64,000 bases of DNA from Klebsiella sp. BIGb0407. GTDB taxonomy: Bacteria; Pseudomonadota; Gammaproteobacteria; Enterobacterales; Enterobacteriaceae. The stretch spans positions 124,001-188,000 of the forward strand of contig NZ_JANUEQ010000001.1 in assembly GCF_024807845.1 (NCBI RefSeq). The letters are read 5' to 3'. The position numbers were made by a program, and so were the translations under genes. The notes below the pieces were generated by a model that made no database searches, was not told the origin of the DNA, and saw nothing but the letters and a program-made list of their open reading frames with translations. Below, piece by piece: positions 54,313 to 64,000 of the stretch (its first letter is position 1; every line of letters begins with the position of its first letter).

Positions 54313-54915
54313 CTACATGCCTTCAGCTGCCAGTGCTGCAGCAACAGCAGGGCGGTTTTTCATGCGGGTCATAAAGTCTTCAAGATGAGACAGACCTTCT
54401 AAATTCAGACCCAGAGCATAACCCCAGCGAGCCACGGTAAACAGATAGGCGTCTGCAATAGTAAAGCGCAGCCCCATGAGCCACTGCTTGCCATTCAGCT
54501 CATCATTCAGCCAGGCAAATTTTTGCTCCAGTTGCTCACGAACAACCGCTTTATATTCATCCGGTGTATTCGGTTTAAACAGAGGGCTAAAGCCTTTGTG
54601 CAATTCTGTAGCAACAAAATTCAGCCATTCCAGAGTATGGTAACGCGTCAGGCTACCTAAAGGCGCCAGCAGCTGACGGTCAGGTACTTTATCGGCCAGA
54701 TATTGCACAATTACCGCACCTTCGGTCAGTAATGAACCGTCATCGAGCAATAAAGCCGGAACCTGACCTTTCGGGTTAATCGTCAGATAATCTTCATTAT
54801 TTTCTGTACGTTTAGTCGCCAGGTCAACTTTTACGATCGAAAAGTCAAGTCCGGATTCACGCAGAATGATATGAGGTGAAAGAGAACAGGCACCAGGCTT
54901 GATAAACAATTTCAT
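54313..54915 (-). CDS. gstA: Glutathione S-transferase GstA
   Basis: A 200-residue beta-class GST (201 in E. coli). The start [20 protein letters not shown] has the catalytic Cys10 of beta-class enzymes, QVPAL the cis-Pro, and [13 protein letters not shown] the glutathione-binding Glu-Gly-Ala. It conjugates reactive compounds and has peroxidase activity. Ribosome-binding site AAGGAG lies upstream. Confidence 0.96.
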   Translation of the reverse strand: MKLFIKPGACSLSPHIILRESGLDFSIVKVDLATKRTENNEDYLTINPKGQVPALLLDDGSLLTEGAVIVQYLADKVPDRQLLAPLGSLTRYHTLEWLNFVATELHKGFSPLFKPNTPDEYKAVVREQLEQKFAWLNDELNGKQWLMGLRFTIADAYLFTVARWGYALGLNLEGLSHLEDFMTRMKNRPAVAAALAAEGM

Positions 54916-54985
54916 GACTCGCTCCTTTAGAACACTAAGAGAAACAACAAAGATAAGTAAACAGGCTGATAGTCGTTATCTATCT

Positions 54986-55040
54986 GACCTTAATAACAAA
55001 AGCGGGAAACCTAATGTATCCCGCTTTTGTTATTAAGGTC
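54986..55040. repeat. Perfect 22-bp inverted repeat between gstA and dtpA
   Basis: The 22 bases at 54986-55007 are the exact reverse complement of 55019-55040, with an 11-base loop. It includes a GC core (AAAAGCGGGA / TCCCGCTTTT) with T tracts on both strands, so it can act as a terminator for dtpA. It also lies in the gstA upstream region. Confidence 0.85.
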
Positions 55041-55079
55041 TCCTCAAGCATATACCTGAAGAGACCTGAACTCACGTGC

Positions 55080-56558
55080 TTAGCGGCTCGGAAGTTCTTG
55101 CATCATACGGTTAAGTTTTGGTGCAATAAAAATCATTACTATCGCGATAATACCAGTAACAATCCCGATTTGCAGGAACACTCGACCATAAATTTCCAGT
55201 GACTGTAATGGGTTTGTCACATCATTCGGAACGGCCATCAGGGCGGCGACTTTACCCGCAATAACAGCCGCGCTGGCAGAGGTCAGGAACCAGCTTCCCA
55301 TGATAAAGCCCATCAAGCGCTGAGGAACTAACTGAGCGACCATTGCCAGGCCCAGCCCTGAAATCATGAGTTCCCCAATACTCTGCAAAGCATAACTGAG
55401 GATTAACCAGCTGGATGAGACAATACCAGCGGCATTGGCAAAGGTGATACCAAGAGGTAACACCAGGAAAGCCAGGGAACATAATACCATGCCGATAGCG
55501 AACTTATGTGGCATCGGCATTTTATCGCCCAGCTTATTATAGAGAGCGGCCAGAATTGGACTACCGATGACTATCCAGAATGGGTTCAGCCCCTGGAACT
55601 GCTCAGGCTCAATGGCAATGCCCAGAATGCTGTGCTCAACGTTACGTATCGCAAAGAAGTTGAGGGAGGTTGGCATTTGACTGTAGAGAACAAAAAAGAC
55701 TACAGCCTGAAGCATCAGAATAAAGGCCACTATCATCTTACGGCGAGCAGTGCCTTTTAAAGCAAAAGTCTCTCTGGCAAAAATACAGATAACCCCCAGC
55801 GCTACCAGACCCAGCATCAGGCGGGCAATACCCTGGTAGTGTAATAACCAGGTAGCGATAACTATCAGCGCCGCAACACCGACCAGCGTTGCCAGCAGTT
55901 TTCCGATATGAAGCGGTTCAAAGTCGGGTTTTGAACCATGGTTTTTAACCCATTTACGGCAGAATAAAAAGTTAACAATAGTTATCAGCATCCCCACAAC
56001 ACTCAGTGCAAATGCGGTGCTCCAGCCATATTTAGCAGCCAGCCAAGGCGTCGCCAGCGTTGAGAAAAATGAACCGATATTAATCGCCATGTAATACATG
56101 GTGAATGCGCCATCAAGGCGAGGATCGTTTTTCTCATAACAGGTGGAAAGTAACGAAGACGGGTTGGCTTTAAATAAACCATTACCTACAGCAACGGTAG
56201 CCAGACCGATATATAACAATGCGGTGTTATATCCGGAGCTGGCAACGGCCAGATAACCAAAAGCCAGGACGATTGCTCCCAGCATAATGACACGTTTGGT
56301 GCCGAGTATTTTATCACCCAGCCAGCCGCCAATTGACATCATGCCAAACATTAAGGCGCTGAAAGTGGCGAACAGGGTAACGGATTGCTCTTCCGTCATA
56401 CCCAGCATTTTTACCAGGTAAACGGTAAGAATAACCTGCAGGCCGTAAAAACCGAAGCGTTCCCAAAGTTCGATAGAGAAAATCAGATAGAACGCTCGGG
56501 GTTGTTTAAAAACATTCAAGCTTACACTTTCAGTTGGTTCTTTGTTTGCTGTTGACAC
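55080..56558 (-). CDS. dtpA: Dipeptide/tripeptide permease A
   Basis: A 492-residue POT-family proton-coupled peptide importer with about fourteen membrane segments (500 in E. coli). Family motifs are [13 protein letters not shown] (ExxERFxYY-like), the loop [13 protein letters not shown] and the [13 protein letters not shown] segment. The start is taken as GTG 56558 with AAGAGGT upstream, giving [15 protein letters not shown] as in E. coli; ATG 56618 would add 20 residues with no family support. The C-terminal tail is shorter than in E. coli. Confidence 0.94.
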   Translation of the reverse strand: MSTANKEPTESVSLNVFKQPRAFYLIFSIELWERFGFYGLQVILTVYLVKMLGMTEEQSVTLFATFSALMFGMMSIGGWLGDKILGTKRVIMLGAIVLAFGYLAVASSGYNTALLYIGLATVAVGNGLFKANPSSLLSTCYEKNDPRLDGAFTMYYMAINIGSFFSTLATPWLAAKYGWSTAFALSVVGMLITIVNFLFCRKWVKNHGSKPDFEPLHIGKLLATLVGVAALIVIATWLLHYQGIARLMLGLVALGVICIFARETFALKGTARRKMIVAFILMLQAVVFFVLYSQMPTSLNFFAIRNVEHSILGIAIEPEQFQGLNPFWIVIGSPILAALYNKLGDKMPMPHKFAIGMVLCSLAFLVLPLGITFANAAGIVSSSWLILSYALQSIGELMISGLGLAMVAQLVPQRLMGFIMGSWFLTSASAAVIAGKVAALMAVPNDVTNPLQSLEIYGRVFLQIGIVTGIIAIVMIFIAPKLNRMMQELPSR

Positions 56559-57132
56559 ATAGACCTCTTTACACATCCTAAATGAAGACGTTTTTTTATT
56601 TGATGTCCTGACAGACATTCAGTTTTTATTATCAAAAAACGAAAAATGAGGGTTAATGTTCCTGATCCTTGCCGATTCAACAAGGGGATTGTCATATTCC
56701 GTTACATATAATTAAGTTAGTGTAAATCACTGGCTGGGAAAATAGAAACGCGTGTTAAATTTTGTAACCTGCCTTAATTTCCTGACATTTACCTGCCAGT
56801 GTTCTCTGATTCTCCTCTGTTAGTGTCATATTCTGACTTATTTGATCTGAGTGGTGACATAAACTGGCTAGTTAAATGTTAGCCAGCTATTTATTCGATT
56901 AAAAACACTACAATAAAGATGGGTTAATACCGGAGGAAACGATAATTTCATTATTTACTAACCACGCCTTAACAACATTAGCTTGATAGCAGATGGTCAG
57001 ATTTTTTTCTCATAAAAAACACGCTAAAACCTGATTTTGATAATTAATCGCATTATTTATCAGTATAGCAATGATATTTACGAACAGCGGGAAACAGCGG
57101 AGGCTGAAGATGGCCTGAGCCATCTCAGAAGA
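56559..57132. other. Gene-free stretch between dtpA and nth
   Basis: About 570 AT-rich bases holding the dtpA promoter. In E. coli OmpR activates it; I could not identify the site. No repeat or gene was recognised. Confidence 0.5.
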
Positions 57133-57768
57133 TCAGATACTGGTTTTTTCCTTAAACTCGCATAAATCTTCAATCAGACATGAACCACAGCGTGGTTTTC
57201 GAGCAATACAGGTATAACGGCCATGCAGAATTAACCAGTGATGGCAGTCTATTTTGTATTTCGCCGGTACAACTTTGAGTAGTTTTTCTTCAACCTGATC
57301 GACATTTTTACCCGGAGCAAATTGTGTCCGGTTACAGACACGAAAAATATGCGTATCGACAGCAATGGTTGGCCAGCCAAACGCCGTATTCAGTACCACA
57401 TTAGCGGTTTTACGCCCGACACCGGGTAGGGCTTCCAGCGCTTCACGATTTTCAGGCACTTCACCCTGATGCTGCTCGAGTAAGATGCGGCAGGTCTTGA
57501 TGATATTTTCCGCTTTACTGTTAAACAGGCCGATGGTTCTGATATATTCTTTGACCCCTTCGACACCAAGCGCCAGCATTGCCGCAGGGGTATTCGCGAC
57601 GGGGTAAAGCTTAGCCGTCGCTTTATTGACGCTCACATCCGTTGCCTGTGCTGAGAGCAGAACCGCAATCAGCAGCTCAAAAACGCTATTAAACTGTAGC
57701 TCAGTGGTAGGATGAGGATTATTTTCCTGTAAACGTTGCAGGATCAGTAATCGTTTTGCACTATTCAT
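57133..57768 (-). CDS. nth: Endonuclease III
   Basis: A 211-residue DNA glycosylase/AP lyase, the E. coli length, that removes oxidised pyrimidines. The helix-hairpin-helix LPGVGRKTANVVLN carries the catalytic Lys, the Asp is in VDTHIFRV, and the 4Fe-4S ligands are C-X6-C-X2-C-X5-C in CIARKPRCGSCLIEDLC. Its start overlaps the rsxE stop by one base. Confidence 0.97.
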   Translation of the reverse strand: MNSAKRLLILQRLQENNPHPTTELQFNSVFELLIAVLLSAQATDVSVNKATAKLYPVANTPAAMLALGVEGVKEYIRTIGLFNSKAENIIKTCRILLEQHQGEVPENREALEALPGVGRKTANVVLNTAFGWPTIAVDTHIFRVCNRTQFAPGKNVDQVEEKLLKVVPAKYKIDCHHWLILHGRYTCIARKPRCGSCLIEDLCEFKEKTSI

Positions 57769-58457
57769 TATGCCTTTTCCACGCTTCCGTCGATAACCAC
57801 TGCAGGTTCCCTGGCCCGACGTGCTTTCATCTTCTCATCAATGAGATATTTACCTGCCAGCATTAATCCTAAACCGATAAAGGCGCCTGGTGGTAGCATG
57901 GCCAGCAGGAAGGGGGTATCCGTATGGAAAATTTCAATACGTATTGCTTTAGCCCAGTTACCCAGGAGCGCATCTGCACCATCAAACAGCGTGCCGTTAC
58001 CGATAATTTCACGTGCGGATCCTAAAACAAACATCACACAGGTTGCCCCCAGGCCGGTGGCAAAGCCATCCACGGCAGCCAGCGGAATGCTCGCTTTAGC
58101 GGCATAGGCTTCTGCCCGACCAATAACGATACAGTTGGTGACAATCAACGGAATAAAGATCCCCAGCGATTGGTATAAGCCAAAGGCATAGGCATTGATC
58201 AGCATCTGCACCACGCTCACCACGGAAGCGATGATCATGACATAGATAGGAATACGAATTTCTGCCGGAACCCAGTGGCGAAACGCTGAGACAGAGGCAT
58301 TGGTCAGAGTCAGTACCAGCATAGTCGCCAGACCCAGGCCAAGTGCGTTTGTAGCAGTTGATGTCACAGCCAGCAGCGGGCAAAGACCTAAAAGTTGTAC
58401 CAGCGCGGAGTTATTTTTCCAGACGCCGTCTACCAGAATACGTTTTGCTTCACTCAT
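57768..58457 (-). CDS. rsxE: Rsx/Rnf electron transport subunit E
   Basis: A 229-residue inner-membrane protein with about six membrane segments (231 in E. coli). Family sequences [24 protein letters not shown] and [18 protein letters not shown] are present; the paired Cys of E and A subunits hold a membrane 2Fe-2S cluster. Part of the complex that keeps SoxR reduced in E. coli. ATG 58457 follows GGAGAA and overlaps rsxG by 4 bases. Confidence 0.95.
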   Translation of the reverse strand: MSEAKRILVDGVWKNNSALVQLLGLCPLLAVTSTATNALGLGLATMLVLTLTNASVSAFRHWVPAEIRIPIYVMIIASVVSVVQMLINAYAFGLYQSLGIFIPLIVTNCIVIGRAEAYAAKASIPLAAVDGFATGLGATCVMFVLGSAREIIGNGTLFDGADALLGNWAKAIRIEIFHTDTPFLLAMLPPGAFIGLGLMLAGKYLIDEKMKARRAREPAVVIDGSVEKA

Positions 58458-59080
58458 TGCTGTTCTCCGCAAGCGCTCAATTTATTCAGTTCCGGGGGGA
58501 GGGTTTCGGCAAATAAACCTGCACGCTTAACCGCATTAACCACCGCACGTGGCGTGATAGTTGCGCCGGTAAACTGGGTAAACTCCCCCCCATCTTTTTG
58601 TACCGCCCAGCGGGGATCCTGACTGCCCTCAATATGCTTTTGCGCAAAATGGGTTATCCAGTCACCGAGGCGAAGCTCAATTTTATCACCCAGTCCCGGC
58701 GTTTCGTGGTGTTCGGTAACGCGCGTTCCGAGAATAGTGCCATTAAAGTCGGCACCGACTAACAGGTGTATTGCGCCGGAATAACCGTCTGGTGCTGTGG
58801 CTTCCATTACCACACCGACCGGCGTCTCTCCTTTACGGGCAATATAAATCCTGCGTTCACCTTTACCTAAAGGCGTGTCTTTGACAACGAAACAACTGCT
58901 CTGAATATCATTGTCGTAGAGATCATGACTGATAACCTGATCGAAGAGTAGCTGCTGCTGTTGGGCTGCTTGCTTGTCGATAGTAGGTTTAGTCAGCTCG
59001 TTCACCAGCGCGGTGACCCCGGTCAGTAGGGCAGCAAATACCGCCAGGGTAACACCATGTTTTTGCATTGTCTTTAACAT
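58454..59080 (-). CDS. rsxG: Rsx/Rnf electron transport subunit G (covalent FMN)
   Basis: A 208-residue protein (206 in E. coli) with one N-terminal membrane anchor and a periplasmic FMN-binding domain. [15 protein letters not shown] holds the Thr that bonds FMN covalently (SGATxT-like; flavin attached by ApbE). Overlaps rsxE and starts 8 bases after rsxD. Confidence 0.95.
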   Translation of the reverse strand: MLKTMQKHGVTLAVFAALLTGVTALVNELTKPTIDKQAAQQQQLLFDQVISHDLYDNDIQSSCFVVKDTPLGKGERRIYIARKGETPVGVVMEATAPDGYSGAIHLLVGADFNGTILGTRVTEHHETPGLGDKIELRLGDWITHFAQKHIEGSQDPRWAVQKDGGEFTQFTGATITPRAVVNAVKRAGLFAETLPPELNKLSACGEQQ

Positions 59081-59088
59081 AGTCTTTC

Positions 59089-60141
59089 CTAACGATGACC
59101 ATAGGGGCGTGGACGGGTGTAGTAGTCAATCAGCGGCACGGTAATATTACCGAGTAGCACGGCAAAGGCAACGCCGTCCGGATAGCCGCCGAAGGTCCTG
59201 ATTAACCATACCAGCAGTCCCACCAGGGCCCCAAAAATTAAACGTCCACGATCGGTGGTTGATGCGGTCACCGGATCGGTGAGGATAAAAAATGCCCCCA
59301 GCATGGTTGCACCTGAAAAAAGCATGGTGAGCGGTGGCAGGTACTTATCCGGCGCAATCAGCCAGCTAAGGCTGGAGCAGAATACCAGAGTGGCAAGGAA
59401 GGCAACCGGCATATGCCAGCGGATAGTTCCGCGTGCGAGTAGAAAAATGCCGCCAGCCAGGTAAGCAAGATTTACCCATTGCCAGCCAACGCCGCCCAGA
59501 GCACCAGAAAATAACGGTAACTGCAGTAATGATTCAGCTGACTGCCCGGAGTGTAAACCCGTTTTAAAGGTATCCAGCGGTGTTGCCTGACTAATTCCAT
59601 CAATGCCCAGGCGATATTCTTGCAGGGTCTGCCCGCTGCTTGTTATGCCGTGAAGGATCAGATTCAAACTATCAAGCGGGCCTGGTGCGACCGCTGCAAG
59701 GGTATGGGGTGGCAGCCAGGTGGTCATTTGTACCGGAAAGGCAATTAACAGTACTACATAGCCTATCATCGCTGGGTTGAAAGGATTATGCCCTAAACCA
59801 CCATACAGCTGTTTAGCGATAATGATTGCAAAAACAGTTCCGAGAATAACCATCCACCAGGGTGCGATTGGCGGAATACTGATACCGAGTAACAGCCCGG
59901 TCAGCAATGCTGAATTATCATTGAGATAGGCACGTGGCGATTTTTTACGTAACTGCAATACCAGAGTTTCAGCCAGCAGGGCTGCTGCAATACCGAGCAG
60001 CACCTGAATCAGCGTTCCTGAGCCAAACCAGTACCACTGGGTCATGATACCCGGTACTGTAGCAAGGCAAACCAGCATCATAATACGTGAAGTATTACGC
60101 TGATTATGGGTGAACGGGGAGCTTGCGATTTTGAAAACCAT
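59089..60141 (-). CDS. rsxD: Rsx/Rnf electron transport subunit D
   Basis: A 350-residue inner-membrane protein (352 in E. coli) with about nine membrane segments and a covalently bound FMN; the Thr is in [14 protein letters not shown] (about 185-198). It forms the ion-moving core with A, E and G. Its start abuts the rsxC stop. Confidence 0.95.
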   Translation of the reverse strand: MVFKIASSPFTHNQRNTSRIMMLVCLATVPGIMTQWYWFGSGTLIQVLLGIAAALLAETLVLQLRKKSPRAYLNDNSALLTGLLLGISIPPIAPWWMVILGTVFAIIIAKQLYGGLGHNPFNPAMIGYVVLLIAFPVQMTTWLPPHTLAAVAPGPLDSLNLILHGITSSGQTLQEYRLGIDGISQATPLDTFKTGLHSGQSAESLLQLPLFSGALGGVGWQWVNLAYLAGGIFLLARGTIRWHMPVAFLATLVFCSSLSWLIAPDKYLPPLTMLFSGATMLGAFFILTDPVTASTTDRGRLIFGALVGLLVWLIRTFGGYPDGVAFAVLLGNITVPLIDYYTRPRPYGHR

Positions 60142-62616
60142 TTATTCCTCTGGAGACATCTGAGCGGCTTTTCGTGCCTGAGCGCGTGCAATAGCCGCAG
60201 CCACTGCGGCTTTACGTGGGTCGACCGCTTCGGGGGTATTTTCTTCAGTATTTTTAGCCTGCTGTTGCTTACGGGCTTTAGCCCGAGCGATAGCGGCTTC
60301 AACCGCCGCTTTACGCGGGTCGACAGCCTCAACAGAAGCTTCTGCCTCAGCGGGTTCCGCCTGCTTTTGCTTGCGCGCTTTGGCGCGGGCGATAGCGGCT
60401 TCAACCGCCGCTTTACGCGGGTCGACAGCCTCAACAGGAGCTTCTGCCTCAGCGGGTTCCGCCTGCTGTTGCTTACGCGCCTTAGCCCGGGCGATAGCGG
60501 CTTCAACCGCCGCTTTACGCGGGTCGACAGCCTCAACAGAAGCTTCTGCCTCAGCGGGTTCCGCCTGCTTTTGCTTGCGCGCTTTGGCGCGGGCGATAGC
60601 GGCTTCAACCGCCGCTTTACGCGGGTCGACAGCCTCAACAGGAGCTTCTGCCTCAGCGGGTTCCGCCTGCTGTTGCTTACGCGCCTTAGCCCGGGCGATA
60701 GCGGCTTCAACCGCCGCTTTACGCGGGTCGACAGCCTCAACAGGAGCTTCTGCCTCAGCGGGTTCAGCTTGCTGTTGCTTACGCGCTTTAGCCCGGGCAA
60801 TAGCGGCTTCAACCGCCGCTTTACGCGGGTCGACAGCCTCAACAGGAGCTTCTGCCTCAGCGGGTTCAGCCTGCTGTTGCTTACGGGCTTTAGCGCGAGC
60901 GATAGCGGCCTCAACCGCCGATTTGCGCGGATCGGCACCTTCCGTGGAGGGACTTGTTTCACTGGTTGCCATTTCGGCCAGGCGACTTTTCTCTGCCTGA
61001 CGGGCGCGAGCTTGTGCCTTACGCGCCTCACGACTGGCAATCACGTCACTGTTATCCGGAACCGTACCCGGTTTGATAACAATAGCCGCGCCGCTCGAAA
61101 GCGATTTTGTGCTCTGCACCCGGGCCTGAGCAGCTTTAATGGCTGAACTATCCTGGCTGGTGGGCTGTACCGCGGCCGATTTATGTTTCTCCAGGCGTGC
61201 TGCTTTCTCACGTTCAAGGCGAGCCTGACGTGCTTCAAAACGCACTTTAGCCTCTGCCGTGCGTTTGGCTTCCAGCTCTATTTCGCGTATCTCTGCTTTT
61301 TCCTGACGGAAGTATTGAATCAGTGGAATATTGCTTGGACAAACCCAGGCACAGGCTCCGCATTCAATACAGTCAGACAAATTATAACTGGTGGCTTTAT
61401 CATGCTGCTGACCCTTACTAAACCAGTATAACTGTTGTGGTAATAAATCAGCCGGACAGGCATCGGCGCAAGCACTGCATCGAATACAGCCTTGTTCTTC
61501 TTGGGGTGGAGCCATTTCCTGAACAGAAGGAGCCAGTAAGCAGTTGGTGATTTTCACCACCGGTACATCTAAAGCCGGGAGCGTGAAGCCCATTAACGGG
61601 CCACCCATAATGACTTTTTGTTCAGCGCTTGGGTGGAATTGAGCAAACGCCATTAAATGCGCAACCGGAGTGCCTAAACGCGCCCAGACGTTGCCGGGCT
61701 GTCGTACCGACTCACCGGTTAATGTCACAACACGTTCAGTTAAGGGTTCACCATCAATTATCGCCCGTTTAATCGCATAGGCAGTACCGACGTTTTGCAT
61801 CAGAATGCCGATATCTGAAGAACGCCCGCCGTGGGGAACCTGTTTACCGGTCAAAATCTGTGTCAGCTGTTTTGCGCCACCGGAAGGATATTTGGTGGGG
61901 ATCACCCGCAGTTGGATATCATCACAGCCAGTCAGCACCGCGCGAAGCATCGAAATGGCCTGCGGTTTATTATCTTCAATGCCTATCAGCGTTTTTTGTG
62001 GCTGAAGAATACAGGCCAGAATACGAATACCTTCGACAATTTGTGCGGCGCAATCCTGCATTAATCGGTCATCGGCCGTTATGTAGGGTTCGCATTCTGC
62101 AGCATTAATTATCAGAGTATTAATGCTATCGCCGCCGCCACGCAGTTTAGTGGCCGTCGGAAAACCTGCACCACCAAGACCTGCCACACCAAACTGGTGA
62201 ATACGTTCAATCAGTTCGGCACGAGGACGCGCGGTATAGTCACTCCAGCCATCGCGTTCAAACCAGCGATCCTCACCATCGGCCGTCAGAATGACACTGG
62301 GTTCAGTCAGGCCTGATGGATGGGCGGTAATATGAGGCGCAATCGCGCTAATAGTGCCTGACGTAGGGGCGTGTACGGGCAGCATACGCCCCCAGCCACG
62401 GGTCAGAGGTTGCCCACGCAGTACATGATCGCCTACCTTCACGCACAGCTCACCCTCATCGCCAATATGTTGTTTCAGCGGGATGATTAACTGTGGGGGT
62501 AACGGAACCTGACGAAGTGGTGTGCCGCTGGACTGTGTTTTCATCTCCGGGGGATGAATACCGCCGTCAAAATCCCAGACTCTGTTTTGGTTAAAACGTT
62601 TTAGAAAGCTAAACAT
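60142..62616 (-). CDS. rsxC: Rsx/Rnf electron transport subunit C with long repeat tail
   Basis: An 824-residue protein (about 740 in E. coli) that takes electrons from NADH. The N-terminal half has the FMN/NADH site ([23 protein letters not shown]) and a SLBB-like domain, then two 4Fe-4S motifs [12 protein letters not shown] and [12 protein letters not shown] (about 375-426). Residues 562-824 are a charged tail of eight repeats of a 34-residue unit ([18 protein letters not shown] then [16 protein letters not shown]). Tail length varies between relatives and is the main difference from E. coli. The start follows rsxB with an 8-base overlap. Confidence 0.96.
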   Translation of the reverse strand: MFSFLKRFNQNRVWDFDGGIHPPEMKTQSSGTPLRQVPLPPQLIIPLKQHIGDEGELCVKVGDHVLRGQPLTRGWGRMLPVHAPTSGTISAIAPHITAHPSGLTEPSVILTADGEDRWFERDGWSDYTARPRAELIERIHQFGVAGLGGAGFPTATKLRGGGDSINTLIINAAECEPYITADDRLMQDCAAQIVEGIRILACILQPQKTLIGIEDNKPQAISMLRAVLTGCDDIQLRVIPTKYPSGGAKQLTQILTGKQVPHGGRSSDIGILMQNVGTAYAIKRAIIDGEPLTERVVTLTGESVRQPGNVWARLGTPVAHLMAFAQFHPSAEQKVIMGGPLMGFTLPALDVPVVKITNCLLAPSVQEMAPPQEEQGCIRCSACADACPADLLPQQLYWFSKGQQHDKATSYNLSDCIECGACAWVCPSNIPLIQYFRQEKAEIREIELEAKRTAEAKVRFEARQARLEREKAARLEKHKSAAVQPTSQDSSAIKAAQARVQSTKSLSSGAAIVIKPGTVPDNSDVIASREARKAQARARQAEKSRLAEMATSETSPSTEGADPRKSAVEAAIARAKARKQQQAEPAEAEAPVEAVDPRKAAVEAAIARAKARKQQQAEPAEAEAPVEAVDPRKAAVEAAIARAKARKQQQAEPAEAEAPVEAVDPRKAAVEAAIARAKARKQKQAEPAEAEASVEAVDPRKAAVEAAIARAKARKQQQAEPAEAEAPVEAVDPRKAAVEAAIARAKARKQKQAEPAEAEASVEAVDPRKAAVEAAIARAKARKQQQAKNTEENTPEAVDPRKAAVAAAIARAQARKAAQMSPEE
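60145..60933 (-). repeat. 102-bp tandem repeats inside rsxC
   Basis: Six full 102-bp units occupy 60322-60933, followed by two diverged ones to 60145. By eye the 204 bases at 60322-60525 and 60526-60729 are identical, a recent two-unit duplication. The repeats open long false frames on both strands. Confidence 0.92.
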
Positions 62617-63184
62617 GATGATCCACCGGAATATTTCGCACCGGAATACTGTTTAAATCCCACTTCCACGTTGCAGTGGTAGTTGCGACAGGGCGTAAAT
62701 CGATACAGCGAGTCGGGCAGGGGTCAACGCAAAGATTACATCCGGTGCATAAATCACTGATAACGGTATGTACTGCGCGAGTCGAACCAATAATGGCATC
62801 AACCGGACAAGCCTGAATACATTTGGTACAACCGATACAGTTGGCTTCGTCAATGATAGCCAGCATTCGCACCGGCTCGGCCTGGTTATCACCGTCTATC
62901 GGCTGAGGGTCGACATTGAGTAGGGTGGCGATTTTAAGCATGACGGCTTCGCCGCCCGGTGCGCACAGATTAATCCTGGCACCCTGATTACCGACTGCTT
63001 CAGCATAAGGGCGACAGCCAGGATAGCCGCATTGCGCACACTGACTTTGCGGCAGAATTTCTTCAATACGCTCAACTATCGGATCTTCGGTAACGGAAAA
63101 TTTACGCGATGCATAGCCCAGAATGAGGCCAAAGATTAACGCCAGCAAGGTGAGGGCGATAATCGCAATCCACAGGGTACTCAT
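62609..63184 (-). CDS. rsxB: Rsx/Rnf electron transport subunit B (ferredoxin)
   Basis: A 191-residue protein (192 in E. coli). An N-terminal membrane anchor is followed by the CAQCGYPGC Fe-S motif and two 4Fe-4S motifs, [12 protein letters not shown] and [12 protein letters not shown]. It shuttles electrons between soluble carriers and the membrane core. Its start overlaps the rsxA stop by one base. Confidence 0.96.
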   Translation of the reverse strand: MSTLWIAIIALTLLALIFGLILGYASRKFSVTEDPIVERIEEILPQSQCAQCGYPGCRPYAEAVGNQGARINLCAPGGEAVMLKIATLLNVDPQPIDGDNQAEPVRMLAIIDEANCIGCTKCIQACPVDAIIGSTRAVHTVISDLCTGCNLCVDPCPTRCIDLRPVATTTATWKWDLNSIPVRNIPVDHHV

Positions 63185-63765
63185 CAGAACTTCACCAGTC
63201 CGCTGAAACCAAGGAACGCCAGAGACATCAGACCTGCGGTAATCAATGCAATCGCATTACCTTTGAAGGGCGCGGGAATATCCGCCACCACCAGACGTTC
63301 GCGCATAGCGGCAAACAGTACCATAACAAATGAAAACCCGACTGCAGCAGAAAATCCATACAGCGCTGACTGCAAGAAATTATGGTTCAGGTTGACGTTG
63401 AGTAATGCCACACCTAATACCGCACAGTTGGTGGTGATCAACGGCAAAAAGATCCCTAACAGGCGATAAAGCGCCGGGCTGGTCTTACGTACCACCATTT
63501 CGGTAAATTGCACAACAACGGCAATAACCAGGATAAATGACAGTGTACGTAAATATCCTACATCCAGCGGAATAAGGATCAGCTCATTGATTATCCATGA
63601 AAAAATAGACCCGATCGTCATAACGAAGGTGGTAGCGAGTCCCATTCCGATGGCACTTTCAAGCTTTTTGGACACGCCCATAAAAGGGCACAGGCCAAGA
63701 AACTTCACCAACACGAAGTTATTGACCAAAATAGTACCCACAAAAAGCAGCAAGTAATCTGACAT
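63184..63765 (-). CDS. rsxA: Rsx/Rnf electron transport subunit A
   Basis: A 193-residue inner-membrane protein with six membrane segments, the E. coli length. It mirrors RsxE in fold ([36 protein letters not shown]) and shares the intramembrane Fe-S site. First gene of the rsx operon, 77 bases after ydgK. Confidence 0.97.
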   Translation of the reverse strand: MSDYLLLFVGTILVNNFVLVKFLGLCPFMGVSKKLESAIGMGLATTFVMTIGSIFSWIINELILIPLDVGYLRTLSFILVIAVVVQFTEMVVRKTSPALYRLLGIFLPLITTNCAVLGVALLNVNLNHNFLQSALYGFSAAVGFSFVMVLFAAMRERLVVADIPAPFKGNAIALITAGLMSLAFLGFSGLVKF

Positions 63766-63842
63766 GATTCGACCTAAAACGAAAAAAGCTGCCTATTATT
63801 GACTAATCAACTAATGGCAGCAACAGGATGACTGTAGGGTTA

Positions 63843-64000
63843 TTACGGATTAATAAAGGTTTCTTTAACCCGTTTTGACCGTTTTAAATAAGGCACTGCC
63901 AGTGCTGCGGCCAGTAATGGGAACATCAGCTGACGTAAGGCGACACTGTCGGTGACCGGCGACAAGGCAAAAGCCTTAATAGCCAGAATCAGAGAAAGCA
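63843..64000 (-). CDS. ydgK: DUF2569 membrane protein YdgK, 3' part
   Basis: The last 52 codons of a gene running out of the window. The peptide contains ALSPVTDSVALRQLMFPLLA, a membrane helix, and ends VPYLKRSKRVKETFINP, as in E. coli YdgK, which also sits just upstream of rsxA. Function unknown. Confidence 0.82.
   Translation of the reverse strand, partial: LSLILAIKAFALSPVTDSVALRQLMFPLLAAALAVPYLKRSKRVKETFINP

Noticed and set aside
60145..60933. CRISPR array
   Set aside because: The periodic repeats are contiguous, 102 bp long, in frame with rsxC and have no spacers; no cas genes are nearby.
60106..61146. Long frames of 346 and 209 residues (+) and 320 residues (-) over rsxC
   Set aside because: They follow the 102-bp repeat of rsxC, are extremely repetitive, lack ribosome-binding sites, and vanish outside the repeats.

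Overview
The window is chromosomal DNA of a member of the Enterobacterales, close in gene content and order to the Escherichia/Salmonella group. Nearly every protein matches an E. coli K-12 gene in length and motifs, and the order ydiY, thrS-infC-rpmI-rplT-pheMST-ihfA, btuCED-nlpC, ydiV, selO, hemP, aroH, ppsR/ppsA, ydiK/ydiJ-menI, lpp, pykF, two Val tRNAs, mdtK, ribC, cfa, punC/punR, purR, mepH, grxD, rnt, gloA, nemRA, ydhL, ydhF, slyA/slyB, pdxH, tyrS, pdxY, gstA, dtpA, nth, rsxEGDCBA is that of E. coli with pieces missing. The species cannot be named from the sequence alone. No prophage, insertion sequence, integrase or CRISPR array was seen.

Layout. 1-5000 is the only accessory-looking stretch: the tail of ydiY, a small secreted protein, an AT-rich autotransporter adhesin gene, about 0.7 kb of AT-rich empty DNA and an orphan nucleotidyltransferase. 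5000-12400 is the translation cluster, with its known controls visible (thrS leader, ATT start of infC, pheM attenuator). 12400-17900 holds vitamin B12 import (btuCED), nlpC, a degenerate EAL protein and selO. 17900-22250 is a haem-uptake operon, hemP-(hmuR)-hmuSTUV, under a Fur box. 22400-28800 covers aromatic synthesis and PEP metabolism (aroH, ppsR, ppsA) plus the small RNA RprA and ydiK. 28800-44600 holds ydiJ-menI, lpp, pykF, tRNAs, mdtK, ribC, cfa, the purine transport and regulation genes, ynhF, mepH and grxD. 44600-54900 holds stress, detoxification and cofactor genes (rnt, gloA, nemRA, slyA, slyB, pdxH, tyrS, pdxY, gstA). 54900-64000 holds dtpA, nth and the complete Rsx/Rnf membrane electron-transfer complex, ending in a partial ydgK.

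The most informative discovery is the wreck of the haem receptor gene. The 0.47 kb between hemP and hmuS still encodes recognisable N-terminal and C-terminal pieces of HmuR joined by a large internal deletion and broken by frameshifts, while the downstream periplasmic, membrane and cytoplasmic parts (HmuT, HmuU, HmuV, HmuS) stay intact. A second pattern is local loss relative to E. coli: suf-ldtE, sodB-ydhP, sodC-ydhIJK, lhr and anmK-mliC are all absent from their usual slots, several involving iron-sulfur assembly or superoxide defence. Other points of note are an RprA whose 5' half has diverged, a 102-bp tandem repeat array in rsxC with an apparently exact 204-bp duplication, a perfect 22-bp inverted repeat between gstA and dtpA, and two candidate NemR operators. 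No convincing wholly new multi-gene system was found.
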